Positions 38,194-47,342 are shown, counted from the stretch's first letter. The stretch is DNA of 64,000 nt from Sulfitobacter sp. LCG007 (GCF_040801785.1 NZ_CP161805.1:2294001-2358000); one strand, 5' to 3'. Notes: generated by a model from the letters alone, not told the origin. Made by a program: numbers and translations.

Positions 38194-38226
38194 GCCCGGC
38201 GCGCCACGGGAGTGGCCGCGCCGGGC
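38194..38226 (+). terminator. GC-rich hairpin after the OmpP1-like gene
   Basis: GCCCGGCGCGCCAC, loop ggga, GTGGCCGCGCCGGGC forms a long near-perfect stem just after the porin stop. No T-run follows, so it is either a Rho-linked RNA-stabilising end or a weak terminator. Confidence 0.45.
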
Positions 38227-38300
38227 AGGTTCATGACATCGTCCGCATTCCGAGCAGGATCCGGGTCGCCTGACCGGGCGCCCGAGGCTAGCGTCGCGGC

Positions 38301-39236
38301 ATGATACCGCAGAAATCCATATCCCCCCGCGCCTGGGCAGAAATGATGCTGCTCGCGCTGATCTGGGGCGCCTCGTTCCTGTCGATCCGCGTCGCCCTCG
38401 ACGAGATCGCGCCCTTCACCCTGGTGGCGCACCGCACCTTCTGGGCGGCACTCACGCTCTGGGCCGTCGTCCTCGCGCGCGCAATCCCGATGCCGCGAAG
38501 CCTGCGGGTCTGGGCCGCCTTCGTGGTCATGGGCCTGCTCAACAACCTGATCCCCTTCGCCCTGATCGCCTGGGGCCAGCAGCATATCGAAACCGGGCTG
38601 GCGTCGATCCTGAACGCCTCGACCGCGATCTTCGGAGTGATCGTGGCCGCCATCTTCTTCGCCGACGAACGCATGACGCTGCGCAAGGGGGTTGGCGTGA
38701 CTCTGGGTTTCGCGGGCGTGGTGACGGCGATCGGCCCCGCCAATCTCGCCCGGATCGACCTGCGCAGCCTTGCGCAGCTTGCCGTCATCGCCGGGGCGCT
38801 TTCCTATGCGCTCGCCGGCGTCTGGGGCCGCAAGGCGCTTGGCCAGGTCTCACCCGTCGCCGCGGCAACCGCCATGCTCACCTGCTCGGCCGCGATGACG
38901 CTCCCGCTGGCCTGGGCGCTCGACGGTCCCCCGACGCTGTCGCATGGCATCCGGACGTGGGGTGCCATCGCCTATTTCTCGCTTGTCGGGACCGTCGGGG
39001 CCTACCTGCTCTACTACCGCGTCCTCGCCATGGCCGGCAGCGGCAATCTTCTGCTGGTGACCATGATGATCGCGCCTGCCGCCATCGCGCTTGGCGCCCT
39101 CGTTCTCGGAGAGCAGCTGGGCCCGCGCGCCTATCTCGGCTTCGCCCTGCTCGCCTTCGGTCTTGGGGTGCTCGACGGCCGCCTGCTGCGCCCCGCCCGG
39201 CGCCCCGCGATTGACCGGCTGCCTCCCCACGGCTAG
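38301..39236 (+). CDS. DMT family (EamA) transporter
   Basis: A 311-residue membrane protein with ten hydrophobic segments and two EamA domains. MMLLALIWGASFLSIRVALDEI and PFTLVAHRTFWAALTLW open the first repeat, NLIPFALIAWGQQHIETGLASILNASTAIFGVI completes it, and SYALAGVWGRKAL begins the second. These are typical of RhaT/EamA-type metabolite exporters. Not closely similar to the other DMT gene at 36 kb apart from family features. Substrate unknown. Confidence 0.88.
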   Translation: MIPQKSISPRAWAEMMLLALIWGASFLSIRVALDEIAPFTLVAHRTFWAALTLWAVVLARAIPMPRSLRVWAAFVVMGLLNNLIPFALIAWGQQHIETGLASILNASTAIFGVIVAAIFFADERMTLRKGVGVTLGFAGVVTAIGPANLARIDLRSLAQLAVIAGALSYALAGVWGRKALGQVSPVAAATAMLTCSAAMTLPLAWALDGPPTLSHGIRTWGAIAYFSLVGTVGAYLLYYRVLAMAGSGNLLLVTMMIAPAAIALGALVLGEQLGPRAYLGFALLAFGLGVLDGRLLRPARRPAIDRLPPHG

Positions 39237-39272
39237 GACGGTTCGGAGGCAACGCAGGCTCGGGACCACTAC

Positions 39273-40121
39273 ATGCTTTATTCCTCCGCCAGGGACTGGC
39301 GCGACGCAACGCGCCGTTCGGTGCTGGTCTACGGCATGTCCGGCCTCGGCAAGACGCATCTCGCGAACCTGCTGCGCGGCGGCGGCGACTGGTTCCACTA
39401 TTCCATCGATTACCGCATCGGGACCCGCTATCTCGGCGAATACATCGCCGACAATGCCAAGGCCGAGGCGATGAAGGTCCCCTTCCTGCGCGACCTGCTG
39501 ATGTCGGACAGCATCTACATCGGCTCGAACATCACCTTCGACAACCTCAAGCCCGTCGCCACCTGGCTCGGCAAGCCCGGAGACCCTGACAAGGGTGGTC
39601 TGCCCATCGCCGAATACCGCGCGCGGCAGGCGCTTTTCCGGCAGGCCGAGATCTCGGCCCTGCGTGACACCGCCTATTTCGCCAGCCGGTCGAACAATCT
39701 TTACGGCTACCCGCATTTCATATGCGACACCGGAGGGTCGATCTGCGAATGGGTCGATCCGGAAGATCCCGACGACACCCTTCTGCGGGAACTCTCCGCT
39801 GCGAGCCTGCTGATCTGGATCCGGGGCGATGCGGCCCATACCGACGAACTGATCCGCCGTTTCGACCGGGCGCCGAAGCCGATGGCGTATCAGCCCGAAT
39901 TCCTCGATGCGGTCTGGACCGACTATCTTGCCCGGAAGGGGGTCGTCGGGGAGGCGGTTGATCCGGACGACTTCATCCGCTTTACCTATGCAAGGGCGCT
40001 CGCCCATCGCCAGCCGCGCTACGAGGCGATGGCAAGGTGGGGGATCACCGTCACGGCGGACGAGGTGTCGGCCCTGCGCGATGCGGGCGATTTCAACGAC
40101 CTCGTGGAATCCAGGCTCTGA
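39273..40121 (+). CDS. P-loop ATPase
   Basis: A 282-residue cytoplasmic protein with Walker A GMSGLGKTHLANLL at residues 21-34. The following HYSIDYRIGTRYLGEYIADN and RSNNLYGYPHFICDTGGSICEWVD segments match a conserved ATPase of Rhodobacteraceae, I believe. SLLIWIRGD (near residue 190) may be the strand analogous to the nucleoside-kinase-type NTPases. No transmembrane helix. Its role is unknown; candidates are a nucleotide kinase-like or stress protein. It lies 36 bases after the DMT gene and converges on a secreted-protein gene with three bases between stops. Confidence 0.75.
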   Translation: MLYSSARDWRDATRRSVLVYGMSGLGKTHLANLLRGGGDWFHYSIDYRIGTRYLGEYIADNAKAEAMKVPFLRDLLMSDSIYIGSNITFDNLKPVATWLGKPGDPDKGGLPIAEYRARQALFRQAEISALRDTAYFASRSNNLYGYPHFICDTGGSICEWVDPEDPDDTLLRELSAASLLIWIRGDAAHTDELIRRFDRAPKPMAYQPEFLDAVWTDYLARKGVVGEAVDPDDFIRFTYARALAHRQPRYEAMARWGITVTADEVSALRDAGDFNDLVESRL

Positions 40122-40124
40122 GCC

Positions 40125-40763
40125 TCAGCCCGAGCAGGATTTCAGCACCGACTTCAACGCTTTGGTCGAGCCTCGGGTGGTCAGGGTGACAAGGTTCTTT
40201 CCCGCCGCGTCGCGTATCCACAGACGCTTTCGCGGCTCCGCCAGGAGTGCCTGCATCAGGGGGCTGTCGGCGCGCAGCGGCACGACGTATTCGCCGTTCA
40301 CCCAGTCGAAGGGCACCAGATACGCGGTCTCGCCAATCGTCAGGCTCAGCTGTGCGCCCCCGATGGCCAGCCCGTAGATGGCGAAATAGCTCTGCCCCTC
40401 CGGCGCGCAGATATAGTAGAAGCTGCGCCCCTCCTGCTTGGCCTTCGCGCCGGCGAAATAGCGTTGCCCGTCCGAGGCCAGCGCATGGGTCCAGTCATCA
40501 AGCCGCCTGTTCCCGTCATCACCGGTCGCGGCCCCGCCCGCCGGCGCTTCGAGGGGCGCCGCGGATTGCGGCTGCGTGACAGCCTCGCGGCCGCCTTCGT
40601 CCAGATGCGAGCATTGCGCTTCGACGCATTGGTGGTACTCGGGGCTCGAGTTGCCGGGTGAAGCGGCGAGACAGCGCCAGATGCAGCGCTGCAACTCCAT
40701 CGGATCCTCCTGTGCCGCGGCCGGCATCGCCGCAAGGGCAAGACAGCAGATCGACAAGCGCAT
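40125..40763 (-). CDS. Secreted protein, function unknown (IalB-like fold possible)
   Basis: About 212 residues from ATG 40763 with signal peptide [18 protein letters not shown]. Four cysteines ([22 protein letters not shown]) near the mature N-terminus suggest disulfides in a small motif; a low-complexity linker follows, then a beta-rich C-terminal domain ([34 protein letters not shown]) and a final Cys. I do not recognise a family. An ATG 20 codons upstream yields a non-hydrophobic leader and is unlikely. Confidence 0.7.
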   Translation of the reverse strand: MRLSICCLALAAMPAAAQEDPMELQRCIWRCLAASPGNSSPEYHQCVEAQCSHLDEGGREAVTQPQSAAPLEAPAGGAATGDDGNRRLDDWTHALASDGQRYFAGAKAKQEGRSFYYICAPEGQSYFAIYGLAIGGAQLSLTIGETAYLVPFDWVNGEYVVPLRADSPLMQALLAEPRKRLWIRDAAGKNLVTLTTRGSTKALKSVLKSCSG

Positions 40764-40921
40764 TCCATTCTCCCCCGGCGGTCTCGGACCGCGCCAGACT
40801 GCCACATCGTGTGCTTCGGTCAAAGCACGCTCGCAAAGCCATGTTCACCATTTCCCCCTTGGGCCTTGGCAGCCGCGCCCCCACGGACTATCTAGGCCTC
40901 TCCGAAAGAACGGACTGCGAG

Positions 40922-41839
40922 ATGCCCATCAAGATCCCCGCGACCCTTCCCGCATATGACGTCCTGCGCAACGAGGGCGTCATGGTGATGGACGAGGATG
41001 CGGCGGCCCGGCAGGACATCCGCCCGCTCCGCATCGGCCTGCTCAACCTGATGCCGAAGAAGATCCAGACCGAGAACCAGTTCGCGCGGCTGATCGGGGC
41101 GACCCCGCTTCAGATCGAGCTCTCGCTCATCCGCATGTCCGAGCATCAGACCAGGAATACCGCCGCCGAACACATGGAAAGCTTCTACCGTCCCTTCCAG
41201 GACGTGAAGGACGAAAGGTTCGACGGCCTGATCATCACCGGCGCGCCGATCGAACATCTCGACTTCGACCAGGTCACCTACTGGGACGAGCTTGTCGAAC
41301 TGATGGATTGGACCCAGAGCAACGTGCATTCCACCTTCGGCGTCTGCTGGGGCGGGATGGCGATGATCAACCATTTTCACGGCGTCGGGAAGCACCTGCT
41401 CGAGACCAAGGCATTCGGCTGCTTCCGCCACGCCAACCTGCAACCCGCATCGCCCTACCTGCGCGGCTTCTCCGACGATTGCGTGATTCCCGTCTCGCGC
41501 TGGACCGAAATGAGACAGGACGAGATCGACGCGGCAGGAGGGCTCGTCACGTTGCTTGGCAGCGACGAAGTCGGTCCCTGCCTGGTCGAGGATCCGGGCC
41601 ACCGCGCGCTCTACATCTTCAACCATTTCGAATATGACAGCGACACGCTGAAGCAGGAGTATGACCGTGACGTGGCCGCAGGCACGCCGGTCAATGTTCC
41701 GCTCAACTACTATCCCGACGACGATCCCGCGCGCAGCCCGCTCAACCGCTGGCGCAGCCACGGGCACCTGCTTTACGGCAACTGGATCAACCAGATCTAT
41801 CAGACGACACCGTTCGATCTCGACGACATCGGACGCTAG
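40922..41839 (+). CDS. metA: Homoserine O-acyltransferase MetA, predicted acetyl-CoA specific
   Basis: A 305-residue MetA-type enzyme, first step of methionine synthesis from homoserine. The catalytic Cys142 (FGVCWGGM), His235 and Glu237 (FNHFEYDSD) fall at the canonical E. coli positions. Residue 111, which sets acyl-CoA choice, is Glu ([11 protein letters not shown]); E. coli has Gly and uses succinyl-CoA, whereas Glu111 enzymes use acetyl-CoA. It is therefore more likely a homoserine O-acetyltransferase despite the family name. No SAM riboswitch is recognisable in the 158-bp leader. The stop overlaps the next gene by one base. Confidence 0.95.
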   Translation: MPIKIPATLPAYDVLRNEGVMVMDEDAAARQDIRPLRIGLLNLMPKKIQTENQFARLIGATPLQIELSLIRMSEHQTRNTAAEHMESFYRPFQDVKDERFDGLIITGAPIEHLDFDQVTYWDELVELMDWTQSNVHSTFGVCWGGMAMINHFHGVGKHLLETKAFGCFRHANLQPASPYLRGFSDDCVIPVSRWTEMRQDEIDAAGGLVTLLGSDEVGPCLVEDPGHRALYIFNHFEYDSDTLKQEYDRDVAAGTPVNVPLNYYPDDDPARSPLNRWRSHGHLLYGNWINQIYQTTPFDLDDIGR

Positions 41840-42807
41840 TGCGGGTGCCGATCATGATCGCCATGTTGCTCGTTGCGGCAGTGGCTTTCATACAGCTGCG
41901 CGCCCATCTGCGCGAGCGCGACGCGGAAAGCGCCTATCCGCCGCAGGGCCGGTTCATCGAGGTCGAGGGCACCCGCATCCATGCACGCGTCATGGGAGAG
42001 GGCCCCGATCTCGTCCTGCTCCACGGTGCCTCGGGGTCGATGCGGGACATGGATTTCCGCTTCGCCCAGAGCCTCGCCGAGGATTACAGGGTGATCCTGT
42101 TTGACCGCCCCGGACTCGGCTGGAGCGGGCGGCCGCCCGGCTACGGCGGTGCCTTCAACACCCGATCGGAAAGCCCGGCGCTGCAGGCCCGGCTTCTGCA
42201 ACAGGCCGCCGACAGGCTGGGTGCCGGCGCGCCGATCGTGCTGGGCCATTCCTATGGCGGCGCGGTGGCACTGGCCTGGGCGCTCGAACGCCCCGACCGT
42301 ACGGCCGCGCTTGTCATCGTCTCGGGAGTGTCGAACCCCTGGCCCGGCGGGCTGGGTCGCTACTACGAGATCTGCCGCAGCCTTGCGGGCAGCGCGCTGG
42401 CGGTCCCCCTCCTAACCGCGCTGGTGCCGAAGTCGGTGATCGCGAAATCGGTCGCGGGCATCTTCGCGCCGCAGCCGGTCCCCGAAGGATATCTCGCGCA
42501 TTTCGGACCGGGCATGACATTGCGTCGCGAGTCGCTACGCGCCAATGCGCAGCAGGTCGGCAATCTGCTTGGCGAGATCATCTCCATGTCGCGGCGCTAC
42601 GGGACGCTGTCGATGCCGGTCGAGATCGTTCACGGCACTGCCGATGACACCGTGCCTCTCGATATCCATTCGGAAAAGCTCGCACGCCAGATCCCCGGAG
42701 CGAACGTCGTCAGGCTGGACGGAATAGGCCACATGCCGCACCACAGCGCACCCGATGCGGTCCGCGACGCCATCGCGCGGGCGGCACGGCGATCGTATTT
42801 GCGTTAA
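41839..42807 (+). CDS. Alpha/beta-fold hydrolase
   Basis: A 322-residue serine hydrolase. A hydrophobic N-terminal segment (residues 5-20) suggests a membrane anchor or signal. The oxyanion motif LHGASGS at 61-67, nucleophile elbow GHSYGG with Ser138, an Asp near 272 (HGTADDTVP) and His in DGIGHMPHH complete the triad. Starts considered are GTG 41839 (sharing a base with the metA stop) and ATG 41854. Proximity to metA suggests cotranscription but no methionine role is evident. Substrate unknown. Confidence 0.88.
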   Translation: MRVPIMIAMLLVAAVAFIQLRAHLRERDAESAYPPQGRFIEVEGTRIHARVMGEGPDLVLLHGASGSMRDMDFRFAQSLAEDYRVILFDRPGLGWSGRPPGYGGAFNTRSESPALQARLLQQAADRLGAGAPIVLGHSYGGAVALAWALERPDRTAALVIVSGVSNPWPGGLGRYYEICRSLAGSALAVPLLTALVPKSVIAKSVAGIFAPQPVPEGYLAHFGPGMTLRRESLRANAQQVGNLLGEIISMSRRYGTLSMPVEIVHGTADDTVPLDIHSEKLARQIPGANVVRLDGIGHMPHHSAPDAVRDAIARAARRSYLR

Positions 42808-42856
42808 CTCGCTTAACATCCCATATTGCAAGCAAAACAGCCTTAGCGGAGGCGTC

Positions 42857-43726
42857 ATGGACCTGCCATTCGATGGCGCGATCAGCGCTTATTTCGAGAA
42901 CGACGCCCCAAAGGAAATCCGCCAGGCCATCAAGCGCGCGGACAAGGATGACATCCTGTCCGATAGCTATCCCCATAGCGAGGAGATGAAGCGCAAGGCC
43001 TATGAAAAGGCGCTCCATCCGCTGCAGATCGAACTGGGCAAGATGCAGAGCTGGGCGAAGGAAACCGGCGCGCGCATCGCCTGCGTGTTCGAGGGTCGCG
43101 ACACTGCCGGCAAGGGCGGTACCATCGAACGCTTCCGCCAGAACCTCAACCCGCGCGGCGCCCGCATCGTGGCCCTGGCAAAACCCACCGAGACCGAGCG
43201 CTCGCAATGGTATTTCCAGCGCTACGTCGCGCATATGCCCGCGGGCGGCGAGATCGTTTTCTTCGACCGCAGCTGGTACAACCGCGGGGTCGTCGAACCG
43301 GTCTTCGGCTTCTGCACCGATGACGAGCGCGAGCTCTTCTTTCGCCACGTCAGCCCGTTCGAGCAGATGCTGGTCGAGGACGGCATCCATCTCTTCAAGT
43401 TCTGGCTCAACGTGGGACGGGCCGAGCAACTGCGCCGGATGCTCGCGCGCGAGAGGGATCCGCTGAAACAGTGGAAGCTCAGTTCGATCGACGTGCAGGG
43501 ACTATCCAGATGGGACGACTACACCGCCGCGATCGCTGACACCCTTGCGCGCAGCCACACACCGCTGGCGCCCTGGACCGTCATCCGTTCGGATGACAAG
43601 CGCCGGGCCCGCCTCAGCGCGATCCGGACGGTGCTGGAAGGCCTCGACTATTCCGGCAAGGACCCTGCCGCCATCGGCGACATCGACAGCAAGGTCTGCG
43701 GCGGGCCGGACGTCTGGGATGGCTAA
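42857..43726 (+). CDS. ppk2: Polyphosphate kinase 2 (PPK2 family)
   Basis: A 289-residue single-domain PPK2. Walker A is [16 protein letters not shown], Walker B region is [16 protein letters not shown], and the lid module is [34 protein letters not shown]2 enzymes use polyphosphate to phosphorylate GDP/ADP or AMP; length and motifs point to class I, which mainly makes NTP from NDP. It overlaps the following TetR gene by eight bases. GGAGG lies six bases before the ATG. Confidence 0.94.
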   Translation: MDLPFDGAISAYFENDAPKEIRQAIKRADKDDILSDSYPHSEEMKRKAYEKALHPLQIELGKMQSWAKETGARIACVFEGRDTAGKGGTIERFRQNLNPRGARIVALAKPTETERSQWYFQRYVAHMPAGGEIVFFDRSWYNRGVVEPVFGFCTDDERELFFRHVSPFEQMLVEDGIHLFKFWLNVGRAEQLRRMLARERDPLKQWKLSSIDVQGLSRWDDYTAAIADTLARSHTPLAPWTVIRSDDKRRARLSAIRTVLEGLDYSGKDPAAIGDIDSKVCGGPDVWDG

Positions 43727-44336
43727 GAGAGGCTACCACCATGGAAACCTGCGTCAGGCGCTGATCGACGCCGCCCTCAAGCTGATCGAGCAGAAGGGGC
43801 CGACGGGTTTCACCCTCTCGGAAGCCGCCAAGCAGGCAGGCGTGACCCCGGCGGCGGTCTACCGGCATTTCGAAGGGCGCGACGATCTCATCGCCGAGGC
43901 GGCACGCGAGGGCTACGGCATCTTCTCGGAGCGGATGGAACATGCCTACCAGTCCGGCCAACCCTCTGCGCTGGCGGCTTTCGAGGCGACCGGCCGCGCC
44001 TATCTGGCCTTTGCCCGCGAACATCCCGGATACTACATCTCGATGTTCGAAAGCGGCATTTCGGTGAACCGCACGCCAGAGCTTGCCGCCGCCGCGCTGC
44101 GCGCCAACGATGTCCTCGAGAAGGCAGCGCGGGACCTGTCGCAGCATATCCCCGAAGCCAAGCGCCCGCCCGCGTCGATGTTTTCGGCGCATATCTGGGC
44201 GCTGAGCCATGGGGTGGTCGAGCTTTTCGCACGCAATTCGCCCGGGCGCGCCTCGCCTTTTCCAGCCGACGATCTGCTTGAGACCGGGATCGGTATCTAC
44301 CTGCGCGGATTGGGACTTATCGGGGCCGACGACTAG
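43719..44336 (+). CDS. TetR/AcrR family transcriptional regulator
   Basis: A 205-residue repressor. The N-terminal HTH is clear ([18 protein letters not shown], then [28 protein letters not shown]). The C-terminal ligand domain ([35 protein letters not shown]) resembles TetR C-terminal domain 33. It begins inside the ppk2 end, an eight-base overlap in another frame, so expression is coupled with ppk2. Target operator not identified; repeated TTTGCAAA palindromes begin right after its stop. Confidence 0.93.
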   Translation: MAKRGYHHGNLRQALIDAALKLIEQKGPTGFTLSEAAKQAGVTPAAVYRHFEGRDDLIAEAAREGYGIFSERMEHAYQSGQPSALAAFEATGRAYLAFAREHPGYYISMFESGISVNRTPELAAAALRANDVLEKAARDLSQHIPEAKRPPASMFSAHIWALSHGVVELFARNSPGRASPFPADDLLETGIGIYLRGLGLIGADD

Positions 44337-44396
44337 TTTGCAAAGCCGCGGGCCGTTTCCGGGCTTTGCAAATCAGCCACGACACCTGTTTGCAAA
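44337..44396. repeat. Three TTTGCAAA palindromes
   Basis: TTTGCAAA occurs at 44337-44344, 44365-44372 and 44389-44396, spaced 28 and 24 bases start to start. The first two extend to an inverted repeat TTTGCAAAGCC...GGGCTTTGCAAA able to form an 11-bp stem. They fill the gap between the convergent TetR and MBL-fold genes. They may act as a two-way terminator hairpin or as a cluster of protein-binding sites. Confidence 0.5.
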
Positions 44397-44407
44397 TGCG
44401 GCGGCCG

Positions 44408-45778
44408 TCAGGCCTCGAGTTTGCGGGCCACCCGGATCAGGCGCGTGGCGCAAAGCTTGATGATCCTTGCGTTGAACAGCGTCGCGGGCGTGAAATGGAT
44501 CCCGAGGTTGTTGAGGTTCTCGATGGCCAAGGTCTTGGTGGCGTGCACGAAACCACCCGGCTGTGCCTCTTCGAAACAGCCGTTCACCGTCAGCGTGTCG
44601 TAGCCGAACGTGTTGTCGAAGATGAAAAGCAGCGACTCGGAATTCATCCGAAGATGGGCCGACGCCTCCGTGACCGCCAGCGTATCGGCGAACAGGTCGA
44701 TCTTCACGGCAAGGCCAAGATCGTCAAGTTCGACCACCACCGGATGAAATGCCTTTACCGGGCTCAGCCGCCGCACGGCCCGCATGAGCCCGCCGCTGTT
44801 GTTGCGCATCACGCGCGCCCGGTATTTCACGAACCCCGTCTGCAGGCTCTCGATATCGGTGCCCGCGAACCGGTTCAGTGGCGCCTCGGAAAGCCCGTCG
44901 TAGCGCGCGCGCCAGAACGCCAGCGCCGCTGCCTCGTCCAGCGCCTCCTGCGGCCCGCCCAGCACGTCGTAGGGCTGCATCACCACAATTCCCGCGTCAC
45001 TATCAGAGAAGGTGTCCACCACCTGGTCCGGCGTATTGACCGCGTCGTTCAGGTAAACGTTCCGCCGGTTGGAGAAATAGACGAAGCTTGCGAAGGGCAC
45101 GACCTGTGCGGGATGGAAGGTCTCGATCTGCAGCCGCATCGTCGCAAGCTTTTCGCGCGCGGCCTCTTCCCGCCAGCTCCGGTTCTCTTCGCCTCCCTTC
45201 CAGGCCGCAAAGCTGAACTGGGTCAGCAGCACGTCCACGTCTCCCGTGATCCTGTGCACCTCCTTGGCGCGCGCCGGGGTCGTCACCTCGCAGTCGTTGA
45301 GGTTCAGGATCTTTTCCTCCCCCGACTCGATCAGCAGGGCCGAGTCGTAAAAGCCATCCATCATGCAGGTGACTGCAAAGCCCGGCGCCAGCGTCACCGC
45401 ACGGTCGAAGGCAAGCTCCTGCACATCAAAACCGCTTTTCTCCAGGAAGGACGCCACGCGTCGGTCATCCGTCTTCTGGAACAGGATCGGGATCATGCGG
45501 CGCTTCAATATGTCGCCGTAACGCTTGAAAAAGGCTATGGAAAAATGGTCAGGATGTTCATGGGAAAGCCACAGGTGCGTCACGCGCTCCAACAGCGCCT
45601 CGACGTCGCTCGGGTCGTTTTCCCACAACAGGTTCCAGCCCTTGTGAAACGCATCTCCCGCATACCAGGGGTCGCATAGCAGGCTGACGCCGCGCCCTGC
45701 GATGCGGACCGACGCATGATTGATGAATTCGATTTCCGTCTCGAGCCTGCGCACCGCCACCTCCAGAATGCCGGACAT
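44408..45778 (-). CDS. MBL-fold metal-dependent hydrolase, large
   Basis: A 456-residue cytoplasmic protein from ATG 45778 (GGGAAG just upstream). The N-terminal half is a metallo-beta-lactamase fold: LETEIEFINHASVRI, LLCDPWYAGDAFHKGWNLLW and the metal motif SHEHPDH at residues 72-78, with ILNLNDCE and DVDVLLTQFS later. The sequence resembles UlaG-like or CMP-Neu5Ac hydroxylase-like hydrolases. The C-terminal 200 residues are not recognised, so the substrate is unknown. It is 115 bases downstream of the ribosomal protein operon terminator on the same strand. Confidence 0.82.
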   Translation of the reverse strand: MSGILEVAVRRLETEIEFINHASVRIAGRGVSLLCDPWYAGDAFHKGWNLLWENDPSDVEALLERVTHLWLSHEHPDHFSIAFFKRYGDILKRRMIPILFQKTDDRRVASFLEKSGFDVQELAFDRAVTLAPGFAVTCMMDGFYDSALLIESGEEKILNLNDCEVTTPARAKEVHRITGDVDVLLTQFSFAAWKGGEENRSWREEAAREKLATMRLQIETFHPAQVVPFASFVYFSNRRNVYLNDAVNTPDQVVDTFSDSDAGIVVMQPYDVLGGPQEALDEAAALAFWRARYDGLSEAPLNRFAGTDIESLQTGFVKYRARVMRNNSGGLMRAVRRLSPVKAFHPVVVELDDLGLAVKIDLFADTLAVTEASAHLRMNSESLLFIFDNTFGYDTLTVNGCFEEAQPGGFVHATKTLAIENLNNLGIHFTPATLFNARIIKLCATRLIRVARKLEA

Positions 45779-45844
45779 CAGCTTCCCATGCCCGGGGACC
45801 CGCCTCAACCCCGGGCGATCCGAAATCCGGCGGGCCGAAATTAA

Positions 45845-45871
45845 GAAGGGCCGGGAAATCCCCGGCCCTTC
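45845..45871 (-). terminator. Terminator of the rplM-rpsI operon
   Basis: On the minus strand, GAAGGGCCGGG, a five-base loop and CCCGGCCCTTC form a perfect 11-bp stem 22 bases after the rpsI stop, followed by TTAATTT. The T-run is interrupted but the position and strength fit an intrinsic terminator. Confidence 0.75.
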
Positions 45872-45893
45872 CTGAAAATTCCTGTCGAGCGTA

Positions 45894-46391
45894 TCAGCGC
45901 TTGGAGAACTGGAAGCTCTTGCGGGCCTTGGCCTTGCCGTATTTCTTCCGCTCGACCACGCGGCTGTCGCGGGTCAGGAAGCCTGCCGCCTTCAGTGCCG
46001 CGCGCAGCGAGGGATCATAGAGCTGCAACGCCTTCGAGACGCCGTGCTTGACCGCACCGGCCTGACCGGAAAGCCCGCCGCCCTTTACGGTGGCGATGAC
46101 ATCGAACTGGTCTTCGGTCCCGGAGATCGTGAAGGGCTGCCGCAGGATCATCTGCAACACGGGGCGCGCGAAATATTCCGCCATTGCCTTCCCGTTCACG
46201 GTGACCTTGCCCGAGCCCGGCTTGATCCAGACGCGGGCGACCGCGTCCTTGCGCTTGCCAGTGGCATAGGCGCGACCCAGCGCGTCACGGACCGGCTCGC
46301 GGGAAACGGATTCCTCGGTCGCCGGCGCTTCGACGACGCCCGTCACCTGGTCGAGCTCTTCGAGGGTGTTGATCTGATCAGCCATGCTCAT
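45894..46391 (-). CDS. rpsI: Ribosomal protein S9
   Basis: A 165-residue small-subunit protein with the alphaproteobacterial N-terminal extension (about 35 residues before [26 protein letters not shown]). The C-terminal tail [25 protein letters not shown] ends in the conserved SKR that reaches the P-site tRNA. Its ATG overlaps the rplM stop (ATGA), so the two are one operon as in nearly all bacteria. Confidence 0.98.
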   Translation of the reverse strand: MSMADQINTLEELDQVTGVVEAPATEESVSREPVRDALGRAYATGKRKDAVARVWIKPGSGKVTVNGKAMAEYFARPVLQMILRQPFTISGTEDQFDVIATVKGGGLSGQAGAVKHGVSKALQLYDPSLRAALKAAGFLTRDSRVVERKKYGKAKARKSFQFSKR

Positions 46392-46849
46392 GCACTCCGC
46401 GTATTCTTGGCGTTCATGGACTTCACGTCCAGAACCTCGGGGCTCTGCGCCTCGTGGGGATGGTCGGAACCCGCGTAGACGCGCAGGTTGGTCATGACCT
46501 GCCGGCTCAGGCGGTTGCCAGGCAGCATCCGCTTGACCGCCAGCGTCACGACACGCTCGGGATGCGCACCCTCGAGGATCTGCTCCTTGGTGCGCGACTT
46601 GATCCCGCCCGGGTGTCCGGTGTGCCAGTAGTGATGCTCCTGACGCTTCTTGCCGGTCAGTTGCACCTTGTCCGCGTTGATCACAATGACATTGTCACCC
46701 ATGTCCATATGCGGCGTGAAGGTGGGCTTGTGCTTGCCGCGCAGACGCGTGGCGACGATGGATGCGAGACGGCCGAGCACGACGCCCTCGGCGTCGATCA
46801 GGATCCATTTCTTGTCGATATCTGCGGGAGTTGCAGAAAAGGTTTTCAT
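46388..46849 (-). CDS. rplM: Ribosomal protein L13
   Basis: A 153-residue 50S protein starting [22 protein letters not shown], with [45 protein letters not shown] and the conserved [32 protein letters not shown]. An in-frame ATG 14 codons upstream is not used in homologues. A promoter lies about 70 bases upstream. Confidence 0.98.
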   Translation of the reverse strand: MKTFSATPADIDKKWILIDAEGVVLGRLASIVATRLRGKHKPTFTPHMDMGDNVIVINADKVQLTGKKRQEHHYWHTGHPGGIKSRTKEQILEGAHPERVVTLAVKRMLPGNRLSRQVMTNLRVYAGSDHPHEAQSPEVLDVKSMNAKNTRSA

Positions 46850-46918
46850 GGACGGTTCCCCGTGTGATGTGAGGGGTCCATCACTTTTCATCGCAGGGAC
46901 CCCGAAATTGATGGGCGG

Positions 46919-46946
46919 TTTATAAAGCAGTCCTACGCCGGGTCAA
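46919..46946 (-). promoter_or_regulatory. Promoter of rplM-rpsI
   Basis: On the minus strand TTGACC (46946-46941) and TATAAA (46924-46919) are separated by 16 bases, a good sigma-70 promoter about 70 bases before the rplM start, in an AT-rich stretch. A second TATAAA (46968-46963) further upstream has no clear -35. Confidence 0.65.
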
Positions 46947-46998
46947 GCGACGTATGTGGTGATTTATAAAGCGAAATCAAATATTTAAAAAATAGGTA

Positions 46999-47295
46999 TC
47001 AGGATACCCCATGCCGTTGCGCCATTCCGCAGCGCATATTCAAAGTGCCGTCCAATATGATTCTGCGCGCACTCGTGCCGTTGGTCTGCCGAATGGGGTC
47101 GGATGGGCCGGGCTCTGGCGTCACTGCCGTGCAGTCCGCGGTATCCCGTGTCGTTGCGCGTTTCTGGACCAACTGAATGCCGTCATCGCGCGCGCGGGCC
47201 ATGAATGTGCTCGAGCCTTCCCGCCATATCTCTGGATTCAAGGGATCAATCTCCTTCAGGCTGGCCCGGCACAGACAGGAAAAGACACAGAACAT
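46999..47295 (-). CDS. Uncertain small ORF between rplM and the TonB receptor
   Basis: A 98-codon open frame starting MFCVFSCLCRASLKEIDPLN, preceded by AGGA. Third-position G+C is lower than in the neighbours and I recognise no family, so it may be non-coding or foreign. It lies in a 550-bp region without a firm gene; the rest of that region holds the rplM promoter (46919-46946) and the receptor promoter. An opposite-strand ORF of similar length exists but has weaker codon bias. Confidence 0.2.
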   Translation of the reverse strand: MFCVFSCLCRASLKEIDPLNPEIWREGSSTFMARARDDGIQLVQKRATTRDTADCTAVTPEPGPSDPIRQTNGTSARRIILDGTLNMRCGMAQRHGVS

Positions 47296-47303
47296 AATTC
47301 CTG

Positions 47304-47342
47304 ACAAAATTTGTTTACTTTCGGCGACCTCGCTTTTATAGA
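47304..47342 (+). promoter_or_regulatory. Promoter and candidate operator of the TonB receptor gene
   Basis: TTTACT (47314-47319) and TATAGA (47337-47342) with 17 bases between make a plausible sigma-70 promoter. Immediately before it, ACAAAATTTGT (47304-47314) is a perfect odd palindrome touching the -35. Given the iron-uptake genes downstream it could be the site of an iron-responsive repressor; the specific regulator is not identified. The leader is about 60 bases. Confidence 0.5.

Noticed and set aside
40764-40921. SAM riboswitch before metA
   Set aside because: Alphaproteobacterial metA genes often have SAM-II elements, but I cannot find the conserved pseudoknot sequences in this leader.
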